NCBI GenBank assembly: GCA_949825045.1
Contig: OX463829.1
Span: forward strand, 26,940,715 to 27,004,714
Direction of reading: 5' to 3'
Origin: Argyresthia goedartella
Lineage: Eukaryota > Arthropoda > Insecta > Lepidoptera > Argyresthiidae
DNA length: 64,000 bases
Under the pieces are notes generated by a model, which ran no database searches, was not told the origin of the DNA, and saw only the letters and a program-made list of their open reading frames with translations. The translations under genes were made by a program, and so were the position numbers. Positions 18,441 to 30,981 of the stretch are shown piece after piece (position 1 is the first letter of the stretch; every line of letters starts with the position of its first letter).

Positions 18441-21400
18441 TTCTTACATAAATGTCAACTTAACACGAAAGCCAAAGCCCTGACTCACCACTTTCGTTTG
18501 CATTCCAGTATTTTTGATGTGCGGTCAAAATGGGGAATCTTAAACATCAAATGTTGCCACTAGTAAAAGTGGATGTGTGTGAAGTCGGCATTTCTGGTTT
18601 GTTGCCAGTTTAGACTGATCACATGAGAATAGTGTTTTCGAAATGGGTACTGACGGCACATGATCGGTTTTTCAAGAAATCAATCATTTGTAGCCTAGCT
18701 TATGTGATATTACAACAGCCATACGTGGAATATGTAAATCTGAGTGTACAAAGTGTATGAGAGTTTTTGTTGTTTTGCATTTGTATTTTTTGTTGTTTGA
18801 TAATTTTTGGTCGTCCTCGGAAATGATGTAAACGTTACGTTACATTAGCAGTAAGGTCATTACAAGGCTGAGTTGACGACGAAGGAGTTTCTTGAGTGAT
18901 GCTACATCTATGGTATAGCATCGATGTGTGGGTATAAGCGATAGGTGACAATATGATATTTCTTAGAATCTCGGCTCGATTTCTCGCTTTTAGCAGGCGA
19001 ATTCGAAAGACCATTGGACAAAGAATGAGGCACTTTAATTAGGATACGCAGATGTGTGAGTTTTGTTAACTTTGCTAATGACTGGGAAAAACGTCAATTC
19101 TTTGGGCCAAGCCGTCATTTCTGTAGACATATCAATATTCTGCAATAAGGCAGTGAGCAAGCGAAAATTATTTTTAACAATAATTTATCGATTAGAAAAT
19201 ATCATAGTTGAGGAATATGTTGCTCATCTACACTGTATTATTTATCGTAAGCTTCTTTTTTAGAATTTGTCGAATTTTATTTATTAACCTAATTTAATGA
19301 TAATTCTACTAAGCTTATATAAAAGGCGGAGGAATATGATTTTGATTTAATTATCGAAATATGCAAATGAGTTGAATTTATAATTAACGATTTTTAATTA
19401 AGTTGCAGTTGCTAAATATAAGCATTAAAATATGTAGGTGTTTTCGACCAAGTCAGACATCTTTTATCTTAATCTAACACGAAGTGACCAGATTACTCTA
19501 GTTACGTTGTTATATTATAAAACATGCATTTAACTATTTTACAGTACAAGTAATACAAAATTAGTATCTACATTGATGATGAAACATAAATATTAACATA
19601 CAAGCATAGGCCTTTGTCACCTTTCTCGTAGTGCTGCGCGGGTCCGCATCGACCCCGTTTGTCGATGTCGATATTGCTCACGTTGGTGCTCATACTTGCA
19701 CTGGTGTATTAAAAAGGCATCAGTCGCCATCTCATCAAAAAATCAATGGTCCATTCTCAAGCACGAGAACTATCCAGAGAAGTACGGAAAAATTGAGACA
19801 TTGAAATTTAAAAAAAATGTTTAGAAACTAGCCAATTAATTCTGACTGAAGGATAAAAGATTAAAAAAACAAACCAGTGACTAAGATTCCATTAGTCTTT
19901 CTAGCAATGATAACTTCATTTAATTATGATTGTGATAAATAAAATATTAGTTTAAATAAAAAGTTGATCATATTCAACATTAACTTTGTCGTTACCTTTT
20001 CGGTAACTATCGACATCTACATCACTAAAATTGTGCCATCCCAACTTGACTTGGACTATAACTACTTAAACTGATACATTTCAGTCACTTTTAAACTATA
20101 AATTTCAATCTCTGAAGATGAATTTAATTAAGGTATTGTATAGAAATAAGGCACCGTACTTAACCACTGGACTTAACTTAACACTTTGTCTACTTTATTA
20201 GTTTATTTTTTAAATGACAAGGTATAACACCACCCTTATTTAGCTTACATCGCGGTTTTAACTACATATATATTAATTTTTAGCGGTTTCATTTTACAAT
20301 GGTTGTGATCAAGCATTTAGACAAGATTTTTAGCAACCACACCTGAATTAACTTAACGATGACTATGTACATTATTCTAACAAACCCATCCCGGTATTGA
20401 AACAGATATGGATATTTCTTTTGTGCCATTTTTGGAACAGTAAGATTACTTATGTATTCAACGTGTCAAAAAATATAAGCAAGCTCAATAAACATGCATT
20501 TGTTATTCTAAGACTGTGCAAAAAGATGAAAATCAAGATCCAGATTCCATACTTTTTATATCGGACTGCTTGCATCACTAGTTTTGTTTTTGTTTTATAT
20601 TGTTATGTAAGGTTGGTAGCAATGTTTTTAATTTGATACGTATCGCACACGGCTGTCAAAGTTGACACGAGATTAGAGCTTCTATCTCTCGGGCCTTAAA
20701 AGATAAAGAAGAACAAATGAGAAGAAAGTAATTTGTTCTTCTTTATCTTCTTAAAAACGTGTGAAGTTTGGATTTTTCAGACAGACTACGATCCTATATT
20801 TCGTGATTTTATTATGATATAAATATTATACTTAATTATAAAAGAAACAAATTGAAAGCTTCAAGACTGAAAATTTTAGGAGTAATATTCGTAAGTATGT
20901 TCTGTAAATTTTCATCATACTTACCTTACTTACGATATTAATGTTTTATTGAGTTTCCTGGAATTAGTACCTATCGATATTATTTTTAGTGTAAGAAAAT
21001 CGAGTAATGTTTTAATTTTATTCAATTAACTGAATGTAAAATAAATGCTTCTAAAATATTTTCTTGTTTAATTAAAAGGTTTACTCCCACCTGACCCGCA
21101 AGCTCTGCCTGTTAGAATCTCTAAACCCAACTAATCAAAATCAAAACTTTACTTTTTGATTTCTTCTAACATACTTAATCGTAAATTTAATGTAATGCAA
21201 ACAATAGTTCCACTCAACTCGATCGATTGAGTGCATTCTGAGTCGTACTTATTCCTTTATAATAATGTTTTTAAACAGGAGAACAGTATGAGTAAGTAAA
21301 AGTAACAAAAAGTTCGCTACTCCTTTAACATCTACTTGGTATTGACATGTCATGATGGATAAAATTTATAGCCTTGCCCTGAAGGGATAAATAAAACCAA

Positions 21401-22156
21401 AAAAAATGGATATTTCAAATTTTCTATCTTGCCTGGAAAATACTCCCCTTCATAGATAATTTTAACGAAATTTCCTATCGAAAAAATCCTGATTTTATTT
21501 TGTTTAATTGCTTTTGAAGATGAGATTTTGCTTAAAAGTTGGTTCCTTGTTCTTGTTATTTTTGCTCTTTCTGGTTCATTCTCTTGGTCATCTTCTAAAT
21601 TATAACTTATCACTTTCAGCGTTTGAAATCTCCACACCTGACTCTTCTGAAGTCGTATTCATAGAACGGTCTACTTTGTTTGCTTAATTTTAATTTTATA
21701 TCAAATTTCACTGGTTAACTGTTCTTTTAGTTTCTTTTTTTCTTTTCTCTGTCTTGCTCTTTCTTCTTTTGATTGCTGTTTTTATTTTTCTTTTTTTCTT
21801 TTTTCGCGTGATATTCTGTATTCTGTTGATGGAATTTTTTCTCGTTTCATTCTCTTCTTATTACAATCCAAATTTTCCGGCCAAAACAAACTCCTCTTGA
21901 AAGGAGATGGAACAAACACTCCCAAAACATTTTCCATTCTATTTTGTGGTGTTGTGTACTGCAGTTCCATGGTACTAATTATATATTGTTGATAATATAG
22001 GGTATTTCCTATTACTGCAGGGAAATTGGACGAAGATGAAGGATTCGGTGGTGGAAGTGCTTGGTCGATTAATTAACTGTGGCGTTATTATTAGGTTGAT
22101 GCCTTTGGGGATCTCCTGTTACTCCAGGTGAACCGATCGGTGAAGTAAGTTCTGAT
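18441..22156. other. gene-free AT-rich stretch
   Basis: Nearly 4 kb with no coding frame or recognised repeat, apart from one 50-bp hairpin (20700-20749) and a TTTTGATGTGC fragment of the D inverted end near 18510. Reading frames up to 95 codons look random (Lys/Ile/Phe/Asn-rich). Confidence 0.5.
20700..20749. repeat. perfect hairpin, 19-bp arms
   Basis: AAGATAAAGAAGAACAAAT and its exact reverse complement are separated by 12 bases. Confidence 0.9.
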
Positions 22157-22222
22157 ATTAAAACAGGTTGGTTAAAACCAACCTGTTTTAATTAAAACAG
22201 GTTGTAACCAACCTTTTTTAAT
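22157..22222. repeat. clustered AAAACAGGTTGGTT palindromes
   Basis: Three successive copies of TAAAACAGGTTG, or its complement, face one another. The first two form a 17-bp-arm hairpin. They abut the 3' end of the Tigger relic and may be remains of its end. Confidence 0.7.
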
Positions 22223-22229
22223 ACCAGAT

Positions 22230-23274
22230 ACTTAGATAATACATAGCTTTTTGCAGCACTGTGGCAAAGTTCACCTTCCGAAGAATTTTGCCAAGGTTCT
22301 CCATCTTCCATTGCATCACGGCTTTTTTCAAATAATCTTTGAGTGGTCTGAATACTGACAAGTCCATCGGTTGCAGTATATGCGTAGAATTTGGATATAA
22401 AGCTACGACTTCAATTTGACAAATGAAGCGTCAGGTGTGATTTGTGGCCATCCACAAAGAATAAGACTGGTTTTCAATATTATTTTACTCTAACCAAGGA
22501 TTGAAGACATTAGTTATATGTGCATAGATCGTGCTACTACATATCTACCCACTCTCCGACTTGCCTATCGCCCATTCATGAGGAACACTCGCAGCAATAG
22601 ATAAAGGAGTTCGTTCATAATTATATATGATCATTGGAGGGGCAAGCTCTCCAGCTGCATTTCCAGTTATTAGAACAGTAAGATTTTCCGATTTTTTTTT
22701 CGCAGCTACTGTATGGGTGTTCATCTCCTTTTTTGGCGAGTACACGACCAGGTTTCGGTAACAAGAAGAACGCGCTCTCGTCTGCATTAAATATCCTGTG
22801 TGGGTCGCTTAGAATATTTCTTAAGTTATTTTCGTCCAAATAACTTTCTATCCCAGCAAACCAAGTCCTGATGTTATTATCAGACATATTATCTTGAGCT
22901 CTTGGCAAGTTGTCTGTTTGTGTCAAGTTTGGATGTCTCTTCGTGAACGACTGAAACCACTTCTTGCCGGGCCTATTTTTTGTCAAAGGATTTGGTCTGT
23001 TTTGATTATTTATTATTTTTTGCTCACTGTCTAGTAGCGAATTTTTCGTCAGTGCAATATGTCTTTCAGATAACGCTAATTACTTCTCTAAAATTTCTTC
23101 TTCCCCTTTAGTTAAAACTGTGCTCGGCCCCATACGGCAACCAATTAGCGTTTTCCCCGAAATTTTATCATGGAGCGTAATCCTAGGTAGGTACTCCGAA
23201 ACGTTTCGCAGTAACTGCAATCTTTTCGCCATTTTTTACAGCAGTTGGGAGTATATTTTCTTTCTCGGAGCCAT
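22230..23274 (-). pseudogene. pogo/Tigger-like transposase (DDE_1 with CENP-B-type domain)
   Basis: Reading leftward from an ATG at 23274: MAPRKKIYSQLL, a helix-turn-helix region (KMAKRLQLLRNVSEYL), the CENP-B-type block (RPGKKWFQSFTKRHPNL), then the DDE domain. That domain has FNADESAFFL (first Asp), TVLITGNAAGELAPPMIIY, FFVDGHKSHL (second Asp, 22434-22465) and NSTHILQPMDLSVFRPLK (third Asp). All three catalytic Asp are visible, but the frame is broken by stops and shifts (after QLL, near 22545-22690, and after LHLSN). Such enzymes excise and insert pogo elements at TA sites. The copy is inactive. Full length would be near 400 codons. No clear terminal repeats were found. Confidence 0.8.
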
Positions 23275-24204
23275 CTGTAAGAAGTTAAGAACCAATCATC
23301 GACACATATTAATACCCACTTGTCGATTACTGGTAGCTAGACTTCGATTAGTCTATTTCAAATATCTATTAGATACGCAAAGCAAAAAGAACCATTTGCT
23401 TGTCAAATGAAATGTGTCTAAAAAAATATTATCAACCCGTGTCAATTACTCAAAAACTCAAGTATGTGAAAACCAGTGATCGACACCAACAATTTACTAA
23501 TAAAAAATAACCGTAAACTTTCGTTATAACAAAAATAGATCCTAAAGTTCTTATAATAACCCGTAAAAACATCCAATTCGTGTAAGTCACATTACATTAA
23601 CATAGTTAACAAAAAAGGTGGACAACAAAGGAAGTGAGTTCCTTAAGGATTTCTCTAAGAAACGCTGTTATTTTCACCAAATCTCCAACCGCACTTAGTT
23701 TCACACCGATATATTTAAACAAAATGGCGAATTTCGCTCAAATGTCAATGGGTGTCAGTCAAAAGTGTGCTGTCTATGACAAAGTGTTGCCATATCAAGA
23801 AATCGAATTCCTACTCTTATTTTCTTTGATGTAAAAAAATGTGTCGGTTGTTGGTTCTTTTCTGTCATGTGCAACTATGTTAAAGCAGATTTTAATTATT
23901 TGAAACAGAGATTTTATGCTGTGGGAAGTAGTGGTGACCGGTTTTATTCAAGGAGTTAAAGGTAAATTCTTTAATGCCTGGTGACATCATGATGTTTTAC
24001 GGTATGTTTTTTATTATGCCCTGTAACACAACATTGACAACGTTAGCGATACTATCGTTTTGCAATAATACGCCGATTATAAAACGTAACTTTAAATTCT
24101 TATTGTGTGTAATGCATGGGTTTTGGTTAGCTGGAATCTTTTCAGAAAAAGTAATAATACTCTAGAGCTAGAACCTACGTATAATTTACGTTTTTATTTA
24201 TTAT
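23275..24204. other. no gene recognised
   Basis: AT-rich sequence between the Tigger relic and a D repeat. Frames of 60-96 codons show no family resemblance. Confidence 0.4.
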
Positions 24205-24320
24205 ATTTATAATTTACGTTTCTTTTGTACTTACACGTCAACCTAACACGAAGACTATTCGCGGGATTCGCTGCGTTTGCCCCCTCTAGTCTTCATCTAA
24301 GCTCGCAGTGTTTGCCCTGG
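24205..24320 (-). repeat. repeat family D, variant copy
   Basis: TTACGTTTCTTTTGTACTTA, CCTAACACGAAGACTATTCG and GCAGTGTTTGCCCTGGTTT match the copy at 62025-62130. Confidence 0.7.
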
Positions 24321-24479
24321 TTTAAACCAATTAACAATTTAACTAACAAGAAAAAAACGGGTGTCCCCAGGCTACGACACATGGAGAAGTACTTTAAATA
24401 TTGTAGATAGAACATTTCACTGAAAGAATACTTCATTTTTATTTTAAAAACAATTCGGACTGCATTCAAAGATTTCTAG

Positions 24480-24560
24480 AGTTCGGTACCCGAAGGGTGC
24501 CAAACGGGACCTATTACTAAGCCTCCGCTGTCCGTCCGTCCGACCGTCCGTGCAAACATA
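24480..24560 (+). repeat. repeat family C, 5' end fragment
   Basis: GTTCGGTACCCGAAGGGTGC and CTGTCCGTCCGTCCGACCGT are the C element start. Confidence 0.65.
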
Positions 24561-24670
24561 AGATTGTCAAAACCGTTAGTTTATAATCTAACGTATTTTT
24601 TCTCGTTAGTTTACAAACTATCGATACATTGTAAAGTCTACCGTACTGCTTACGATATGGCGTGTTAGTT

Positions 24671-24790
24671 TATAGTGAAACAAACACTGCGCTAGCTTAG
24701 GTGAAGACTAGAGGGAGCGAGCGCAGCGAAGCCCCCGAATAGTCTTTATGTTAGGTTGACATGTAACAACAAAATAAACGTAAATTCTTC
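24671..24790 (+). repeat. repeat family D, variant copy
   Basis: ACACTGCGCTAGCTTAGGTG, GAGCGAGCGCAGCGAAGCCC and TATGTTAGGTTGACATGTAA are the forward orientation of the copy at 24205-24320. The pair is about 350 bp apart and inverted. Confidence 0.7.
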
Positions 24791-24889
24791 ACCATGTCGG
24801 TTTGGTTTACATTTTGTCAATAGTGTACAAACTAACGCGTTAGTTTATAAACTACATAAACATATAACTCGTAGTACTTATAGAGTTTT

Positions 24890-25045
24890 ATTGTTCGCGC
24901 AGGTCTTCCCCTGCTCAACCATCACCTTTCCTAACCCTACCCATCATGATTTGCTGGAAGATATTTTTTTTTCTACTATAATTGGTTTGACAACAATACA
25001 GAACTTTAGTAGTACAATAAAGAAATTGCGAATTACGAAATCTCT
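24890..25045 (+). mobile_element. LINE-C 3' end fragment
   Basis: TTTGCTGGAAGATAT and CAATAAAGAAATTGCGAATT resemble the LINE-C 3' end at 44860-45410 (TTTGCTGGAAGAGAT, CAATAAAGAAATTATGAAAT). Confidence 0.5.
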
Positions 25046-25048
25046 CTT

Positions 25049-25292
25049 AATACCTTGGACACCATTTACACACATTGATCTAACCCCAAACTAGGATTCC
25101 CTGTATCTTGGGTACTAGACAACTATACACATACTTATATAGATATATATTATACTTAGATAGATAAACAACCATGACTAGGGTACAAAAATCCGTTCTC
25201 ATCAAACAAATATTTGCCCCCACCGGGACTCGAACCCGGGACCCTTGGCTTCGTAGGCAGGGTCACTGCCGACTCGGCCATTCGGGTCGTCA
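25049..25292 (-). mobile_element. SINE S2
   Basis: A reverse-oriented complete S2. The tRNA-like head on the minus strand starts GACCCGAATGGCCGAGTCGG (A box TGGCCGAGTCGG). A B box GGTTCGAGTCC follows, then a body with GTTGTTTATCTATCTAAG and a tail ending CAAGGTATTA. Confidence 0.85.
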
Positions 25293-25376
25293 TCTCGCTT
25301 CCTCAATATTCATAGGCCTCATTCATCATACAACACAAGCGGTTACGGTTACGGTACTCCTTTGAATTTGATTTCA

Positions 25377-26546
25377 CCACAGATATCGAGAGATAGGCCC
25401 TTGGCGCTAAGCTTGTATCGGAACCAGTGTCGCCGAAAACTAAGAACACGCATACATTTCCACTACTCGTACATCAATCCCTCCGCCTTTATTGGTCAGT
25501 GCAATGTCATGCACCTATCGTCCGAACACACCCACACTACCGCAGGTATACTAGCTAGTCGAGCTAGTGTTGGGACAATGCAAGGACAGCGTGTATCATC
25601 GATCGATTATAATTTATAAACACTGGTATAGACAGTCGTATACAATGCCGGGTTCTAAAAATAAAATAGTAAATTGTTTGTAAATACGACATATTTATAC
25701 GACATACGACATACGAGACCCCTTTGCCTCTCTTCTTTTTTTCAACAGAATCCTTACAGCTAGAAAGAGAGGCAAAGAGGTTTCTGAAGGTAGAATAACT
25801 GTGAACTCTTCGGACCTGACTGAAAGCATCGGAATTTCCGATCAATACTTATAACACCCCATTATCCTACGTCGGGCGAGGTTTTAAACAAACTTAAAAT
25901 CTAAACTGCCTGTTTGGCAATCATTGGAATAACTAACAATAAACTTACGTATTATGAGCAATAAAATAACTATATTATTACATTAACTATATTAGTAATT
26001 ACGGAATGATAAAATCTATCGATTCAAAAACATAATTCTCCTATCACTATCCCCATCACTATATGTCGTCTCTGTGTGCGTGTAACAGTTCGCCTCCGTA
26101 TCACGATGCATCTTTGCTTTCGTACTTAGATAAGTATGAAATATTGATTGCGTGTTAGCTTGGCAATAAGTAGTGAAATTAAGATACAAAACAAGCAATG
26201 TATAGTAAACTTAGCGAGAACAACATGACATTGTCACTTTAATGTCAATTCGTGACGAATTTTCCGCGAATGATTTATTTTCGTAATAACGTTTATTTCT
26301 TGTGTTTTAAGAAGAAATAATGGTTGGAATAAGACTTACAAGTGATATGTGACACCGGCGTTCTTGGAGTTCACAATCTCGCTTCTATTTTTGCACGTGA
26401 GTATTGCACAGGTATTTTCGAAACACAACGGAAATGAATTCGTCACTGTCGCCCGGTGACTACCGAGAATTTTTAATATCTAACCTGTCGGAGCTACATT
26501 TGTTCGCACGTGCCACGCCCCTCAACCTATCTCTCGATATCTGTGG
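25377..26546. mobile_element. candidate 1.17-kb element with 21-bp inverted ends
   Basis: CACAGATATCGAGAGATAGG near the left end has its exact complement CCTATCTCTCGATATCTGTG at the right end. The interior has no convincing reading frame (a 93-codon minus frame is unremarkable). It is probably a non-autonomous DNA transposon; target duplications are unclear. Confidence 0.5.
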
Positions 26547-26575
26547 ATTTCACTAATAAATCGCTATTTTGTTCT

Positions 26576-27058
26576 TTATCATATCTACACACGTATCATA
26601 AACCCTCTTCACTGCGTATAAAAACCGCACGTTACGATCAGCATAATGTTAAACTACTTGGTAAAAACTCATTTCTTATCTGAAAAATTACACATTATGA
26701 CCATAATGTGTAATTTTTCTACATATTATGACACTCAAATTTCGAACGCCGACGCCCGCCTGCGTGCCGCTCCTAGTTTGTCTGTGAAGTTGGTACTGAC
26801 ATTCAAATTTCGAACGCCGACGCCCGCCTGGGTGAAGTTGGTACTACAGAACAAGCTAAACAACTGCAGAGCCACAATGCCGGTCAAACATGCGGTTCCT
26901 GAACACATCAAAGAGAGCTTATGATATGTGTGTAGATAAACTAGTGTGTGTAACTGTACATAATTAGGCATTAAAACTCTCGAGTGATATTATTATGAAA
27001 CGAGCCACTCTCGAGTATTAATGCCCTCCATTATGTAGCAGTCACATAAACAACTATT
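26576..27058 (+). repeat. dispersed repeat family A, longest copy
   Basis: Colinear with 723-1115, but with an extra tandem copy of the CGAACGCCGACGCCCGCCTG block (near 26745 and 26812) and a fuller right end (ACTCTCGAG...CTCGAGTATTAATGCCCTCC). Confidence 0.75.
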
Positions 27059-27123
27059 ATAGGATCTTCTTGGACGCCCCCGTCCGACGGCTCCATTCAC
27101 ACCTACTCCATCTGTTAAATCTT

Positions 27124-27290
27124 TCGACGACCTCTGTGGCGCAGCGGTTGTTGCTCGGCCTACCATGCGGGAGGTCCCGGGTTCGAACCCCGGCTGGGGT
27201 AAATAAAAAAACCCCAGATCTTGGATGTTCCCACGACACAGGGTATCCTAGTGTGGAGCAATGTATGTGCCTGTATGTAAATGTTTATGT
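27124..27290 (+). mobile_element. SINE S1, well preserved
   Basis: The head CGACCTCTGTGGCGCAGCGG (A box TGGCGCAGCGG) and CCCGGGTTCGAACCCCGG (B box) are followed by the S1 tail. It is directly followed by an S2 copy in the same orientation. Confidence 0.85.
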
Positions 27291-27300
27291 TTTATGTATG

Positions 27301-27525
27301 ACGACCCGAATGGCGGAGTCGGCAGTGACCCTGCCTACGAAGCCAAGGGTCCCGGGTTCGAGTACCGGTGGGGGCAAATATTTGTTTGATGAGAACGGAT
27401 GTTTGTAACCTAATCATGGTTGTTTATCTATCTAAGTATATGTTTCGTTGTCTAGCCCAAGATACAGGGAATCCTAGTTTGGGGCTAGATCAATGTGTGT
27501 AAATAGTGTCCAAGGTATTATTATT
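27301..27525 (+). mobile_element. SINE S2, well preserved
   Basis: The head ACGACCCGAATGGCGGAGTC and CCCGGGTTCGAGTACCGG are followed by a body with GTTGTTTATCTATCTAAGTA and a tail TGTCCAAGGTATTATTATTA. Confidence 0.85.
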
Positions 27526-29050
27526 ACGTAAAAATTGTTCTCCATTCATTCATAATTTCCACGTGACCAAACCATCTCAGCTGACCTTCCTCTATAGGTA
27601 ACTAGAAAATGCAATCCATTATTCTCGTAAGGATGTCCACCGATGGAATCAAGCCTTTATGTGACTAATAGTATTTTTTTTTAAATGGTTTTTTCCTTCC
27701 CCAGGCACTGTCCGAATATTCTGACGTAATATTGTAACCCTCTACTGAGCATCTGACCTCCTCAGAAATAGGCTTGGAACCGAAATTGACACAAACTTGA
27801 AAGTTACAACTTCAGAATACAAACTGAAACTCTTGAATGAACTTATTGACAATCTGACAGCTGTCGCCGAATTCCTACATGCTATCTATCCATACCATGA
27901 TTGTTGTTTAAGTTGTATTGTGCTTTATTTAAAATGGAACCTGATTTGTAATTTATATGTAAATATGTATTACCCTTTTACCTCTATTTGTTTATTGTAT
28001 AGCGCATTGGTCATTTGCCTGTAATGCTGTACATCATACCTATGTAATAATAATAATAATAATAATGATCTATTGTTCTAAATAACAGGAATGTTGGATG
28101 CAGGTTTCGAGCTGTGTCAAAAGTCTCTACATTTTGTTGAGATACAGTATTTAATGCATTTTAAGTCCCATAAACAAATCGGTACAAAATCGGCCGCTAA
28201 AAATAATATTTCGGAAGTTGCACATTGTCACTTGTCTGTACTTATTTCTTAACTCCGGGGGGAATCGAAAATATAATTAATTGATATTCTTTCGATTGGA
28301 CAATTGGAAGTCTTGCCACTGCCGCCACGTCGGCTTTGCCCTCAATTTCCCATCTGGATGTTCAATTTCCCAAATTTCAAGTTCCCAGGTCACCTGGAAG
28401 TGGGTTGAATTTTTGATATACTAGTGAGTCAGTGATAAAAATGGCAATTTTTGAACGTTAATAAAACTTCGGACTACAACTCTAAAATTTGATGCCGTAA
28501 GTCTGTGGGAGTTTAATGAATAGGCCAAATTTCAGTTATCATGGGGTCAAAAGTGGCTGGGAGTGGTTCCTGTAATAAATAATATTACAAACGGCTGGTG
28601 CGTCGTAAATTTGGCTTGACCCACTGCTGTGCTGTGGGTCTTGAAGCCCTTAATAAGACTGACTGACCTATGGTAGACGAAAGTAGTTTCTTGTGTGAGG
28701 CTAAAATGACCCCAGTTTCCGAAAGAGTTGTCAAATGCAACAAGCGATTAATTGATCATTAATTCAAAATAGCGGCATGTGATTGGCTGAAATGCGTTTA
28801 AGAAGAGTATAACAAGTTGTCACAGCTAATTTTCCTTCAGAAACCGGGCGCTATGGACTGCGGGTCACTTTGTTGCCATGACAGCACAGTTGTATGACAT
28901 GGAGCCACAGAATAAATACCAGTACAGTCAGCATCAGATAGCTACTCAAGTAGTTAACAACAGGACAAATCACGTCATGCTTCCAGCAACTCCATTTCCA
29001 ATATTGGTATTTTTTAATACCAAAAAAGTGGTAAATACTAATAAAGTAGC
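27526..29050. other. no gene recognised
   Basis: AT-rich sequence containing a (TAA)n run (28045-28067). A 127-codon plus frame starting at 28878 passes into repeat sequence (family E, then LINE-A tail) and is not supported as a gene. Confidence 0.45.
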
Positions 29051-29054
29051 CATT

Positions 29055-29155
29055 ATTAATGTCCCCACCGAGAGGCACAGGCCTTTACCCGGATACGAGA
29101 AAGATCAAACCATACTCCACCACGCTGGCACAGTGCGGGTTGATGGAGGGGTTTT
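29055..29155. repeat. repeat family E fragment
   Basis: GTCCCCACCGAGAGGCACAG, TTACCCGGATACG and CCACCACGCTGGCACAGTGC match 60906-61130. Confidence 0.6.
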
Positions 29156-29345
29156 ACTAAATTCCAAATGTCTTTATTACTGTAGATATTTACATATACT
29201 TAGCAATCGTCATTTTTTTGCCTTCTCTACATTGGACCACTGTGGGAGAAGAAGGGCGTAGAAACTCCCACAGATTGATTTTTAGATCTCTTTTTAAAAA
29301 TTGCTTATGCTTAACCAATACAAAATATACTATTTAGTCATTATC
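29156..29345 (-). mobile_element. LINE-A 3' untranslated end
   Basis: Reverse of 43830-44000: TGTCTTTATTACTGTAGATA, GTGGGAGAAGAAGGGCGTAG and AACTCCCACAGATTGATTTT. It is nearly the same as the long LINE-A copy, so it is a short, fairly young 5'-truncated insertion. Confidence 0.75.
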
Positions 29346-29544
29346 ATAATTAATAAGCAGGAACCACCCAGTAGCGATAGTAGCCGGAACTTACAGCTTA
29401 AAAATTATCTCATTGTTTATTACCTTTTAGGACTATTTTAAACTTATATAAAACTAAGTTTAACAAAACAAACGACCAATGCCATTTTTGTCTATAAACA
29501 AGTGTTGAGCGGGAGTTTATTTTTTGTAGAAAGACTTACTCCCT

Positions 29545-29625
29545 ACTCATTTCATGGTCAGGATTCGAACCTGCATGTCCTGTGTGAGAAGCAAGCGTGA
29601 AACCCGTCAGACCACGGAGCTCTCA
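29545..29625 (-). mobile_element. SINE S3 tRNA-like head
   Basis: On the minus strand: AGCTCCGTGGTCTGACGGGT, GCTTGCTTCTCACACAGGAC and GCAGGTTCGAATCCTGACCA. A and B box positions are intact, but the S3 body does not follow directly. Confidence 0.65.
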
Positions 29626-29699
29626 AGTAAAAGGCGGGAAATTGAATTGCTGGGAAGCATGACGTGAAATATCTACACAACTACACACACACGCACACA

Positions 29700-29795
29700 C
29701 AATAAAGTAGCAGAGGCATAATTGTGTCCAATTTTAGCCAGTTATTCGATACTCCATTTTGCGTGACAGGGGCTAGCCCATCGCTCCAGATATCT
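29700..29795 (-). mobile_element. SINE S3 body fragment
   Basis: AGCAGAGGCATAATTGTGTC and ACTCCATTTTGCGTGACAGG, reverse of the S3 body. Confidence 0.6.
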
Positions 29796-30184
29796 ATACA
29801 AATATGTCAAAATATGTCAACATCCATGTTGACGCAGAGGATGTTAATATAATTTTGACGAATTGGCTGTGTAGATATTTCTGGTTTATAATGTGTAAAT
29901 CTATTTAAATATCTTGTTCACATATATCTCATGCTGACTTTACCAAGGTAGTGCGCCATTTACTAAAAAAAAAAACTCAATCCGAAATATAAAGTATTCA
30001 CAAAAAGGCCTTTTGATAACGGTACCCTAATTGCACTTTGATAAATTGTATCGCCTTAAAATTTAGGGTTTTAAAAAGCATGACTGTGAAAAACCCGTTT
30101 TTAGGGTACAGTGAGCTAAATCGGTAGCGGTTCCTTTTGAACATCGTGTGGGCGAAAATCCTGTACCTTGTACTGCTCTAAATT

Positions 30185-30480
30185 AATAACGGCAACAAAT
30201 ATAATGATCACCAAAATATTTTTTTCTTACCCAAAATGATCACCAAAAGTTGCAGAAAATATCAGGGTAAAATACTGTGGTAGCTTAGGTGAAGGGTAAA
30301 GGGGATGAGCGAAGCGGAGCCCCCTTTATCCTTCGTATTAGGTTGAACATGTACGAACAACAAAAAATACTTAAAACATAAACTTAAGTACACAAAACAT
30401 AAAAAGAAGTTTGGTAATCGTTTATACACAAACTATTGCAAGCTTAGGTTACCCACTTACTCTAAAACGAAAATTCATTT
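30185..30480 (+). repeat. repeat family D, long copy
   Basis: It shares about 250 bp with 2268-2640 in opposite orientation, including the AAAATATTTTTTTCTTACCC side and the core TGTGGTAGCTTAGGTGAAGG. Confidence 0.7.
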
Positions 30481-30930
30481 CGTATCACATTTATGTATCG
30501 CGTTTTCGTTTATCGGAAAATGAATGAATAATTCGTCCCCCGGTTTAGTTCAAAATTAAAATTGTATACCAAAAGCAAAATAGGGTAGAAATGTAGCAGG
30601 AAACCGCAATTATAAGTATTGTAAATATCTTACTGATTATTCTGATCAATTTTCTCCAACAACTGCAACCGAATGAATATCAAATTGTTCAAAAAAATAA
30701 GTAAAATATCCGATTGGTTTAACCTGTCTAGTATTTATATACACAATGTAGCTATCAAAAAGCAGCGTCATGTATTGGAGATGTTTGAAATACAAAACGT
30801 CTTTTTTTCCCGACTGCTAAAGAAGGAGGGTAATGTTTTCCTGCTTATGTACGACCATTATTTAACACGCGCTACAGCCCAAACGGCTTGATGGATATTA
30901 ATAAAAGAGGCGTCGTTGGCAGCTTATTTT

Positions 30931-30981
30931 ACAAATCCCCTGCGACTATCCCTGCGACTATCCCCTGCGAAGGGGATTTGT
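30931..30981. repeat. inverted repeat enclosing a tandem motif
   Basis: The arms ACAAATCCCCT and AGGGGATTTGT flank copies of GCGACTATCCC. Confidence 0.8.

Noticed and set aside
27301..27375. Functional tRNA gene (A and B boxes present)
   Set aside because: Part of a dispersed S2 SINE with a long shared body; no complete cloverleaf seen by eye. The same holds for the S1 and S3 heads.
28878..29261. 127-codon plus frame
   Set aside because: Its second half is family E repeat and LINE-A 3' end; the first half has no recognisable domain.
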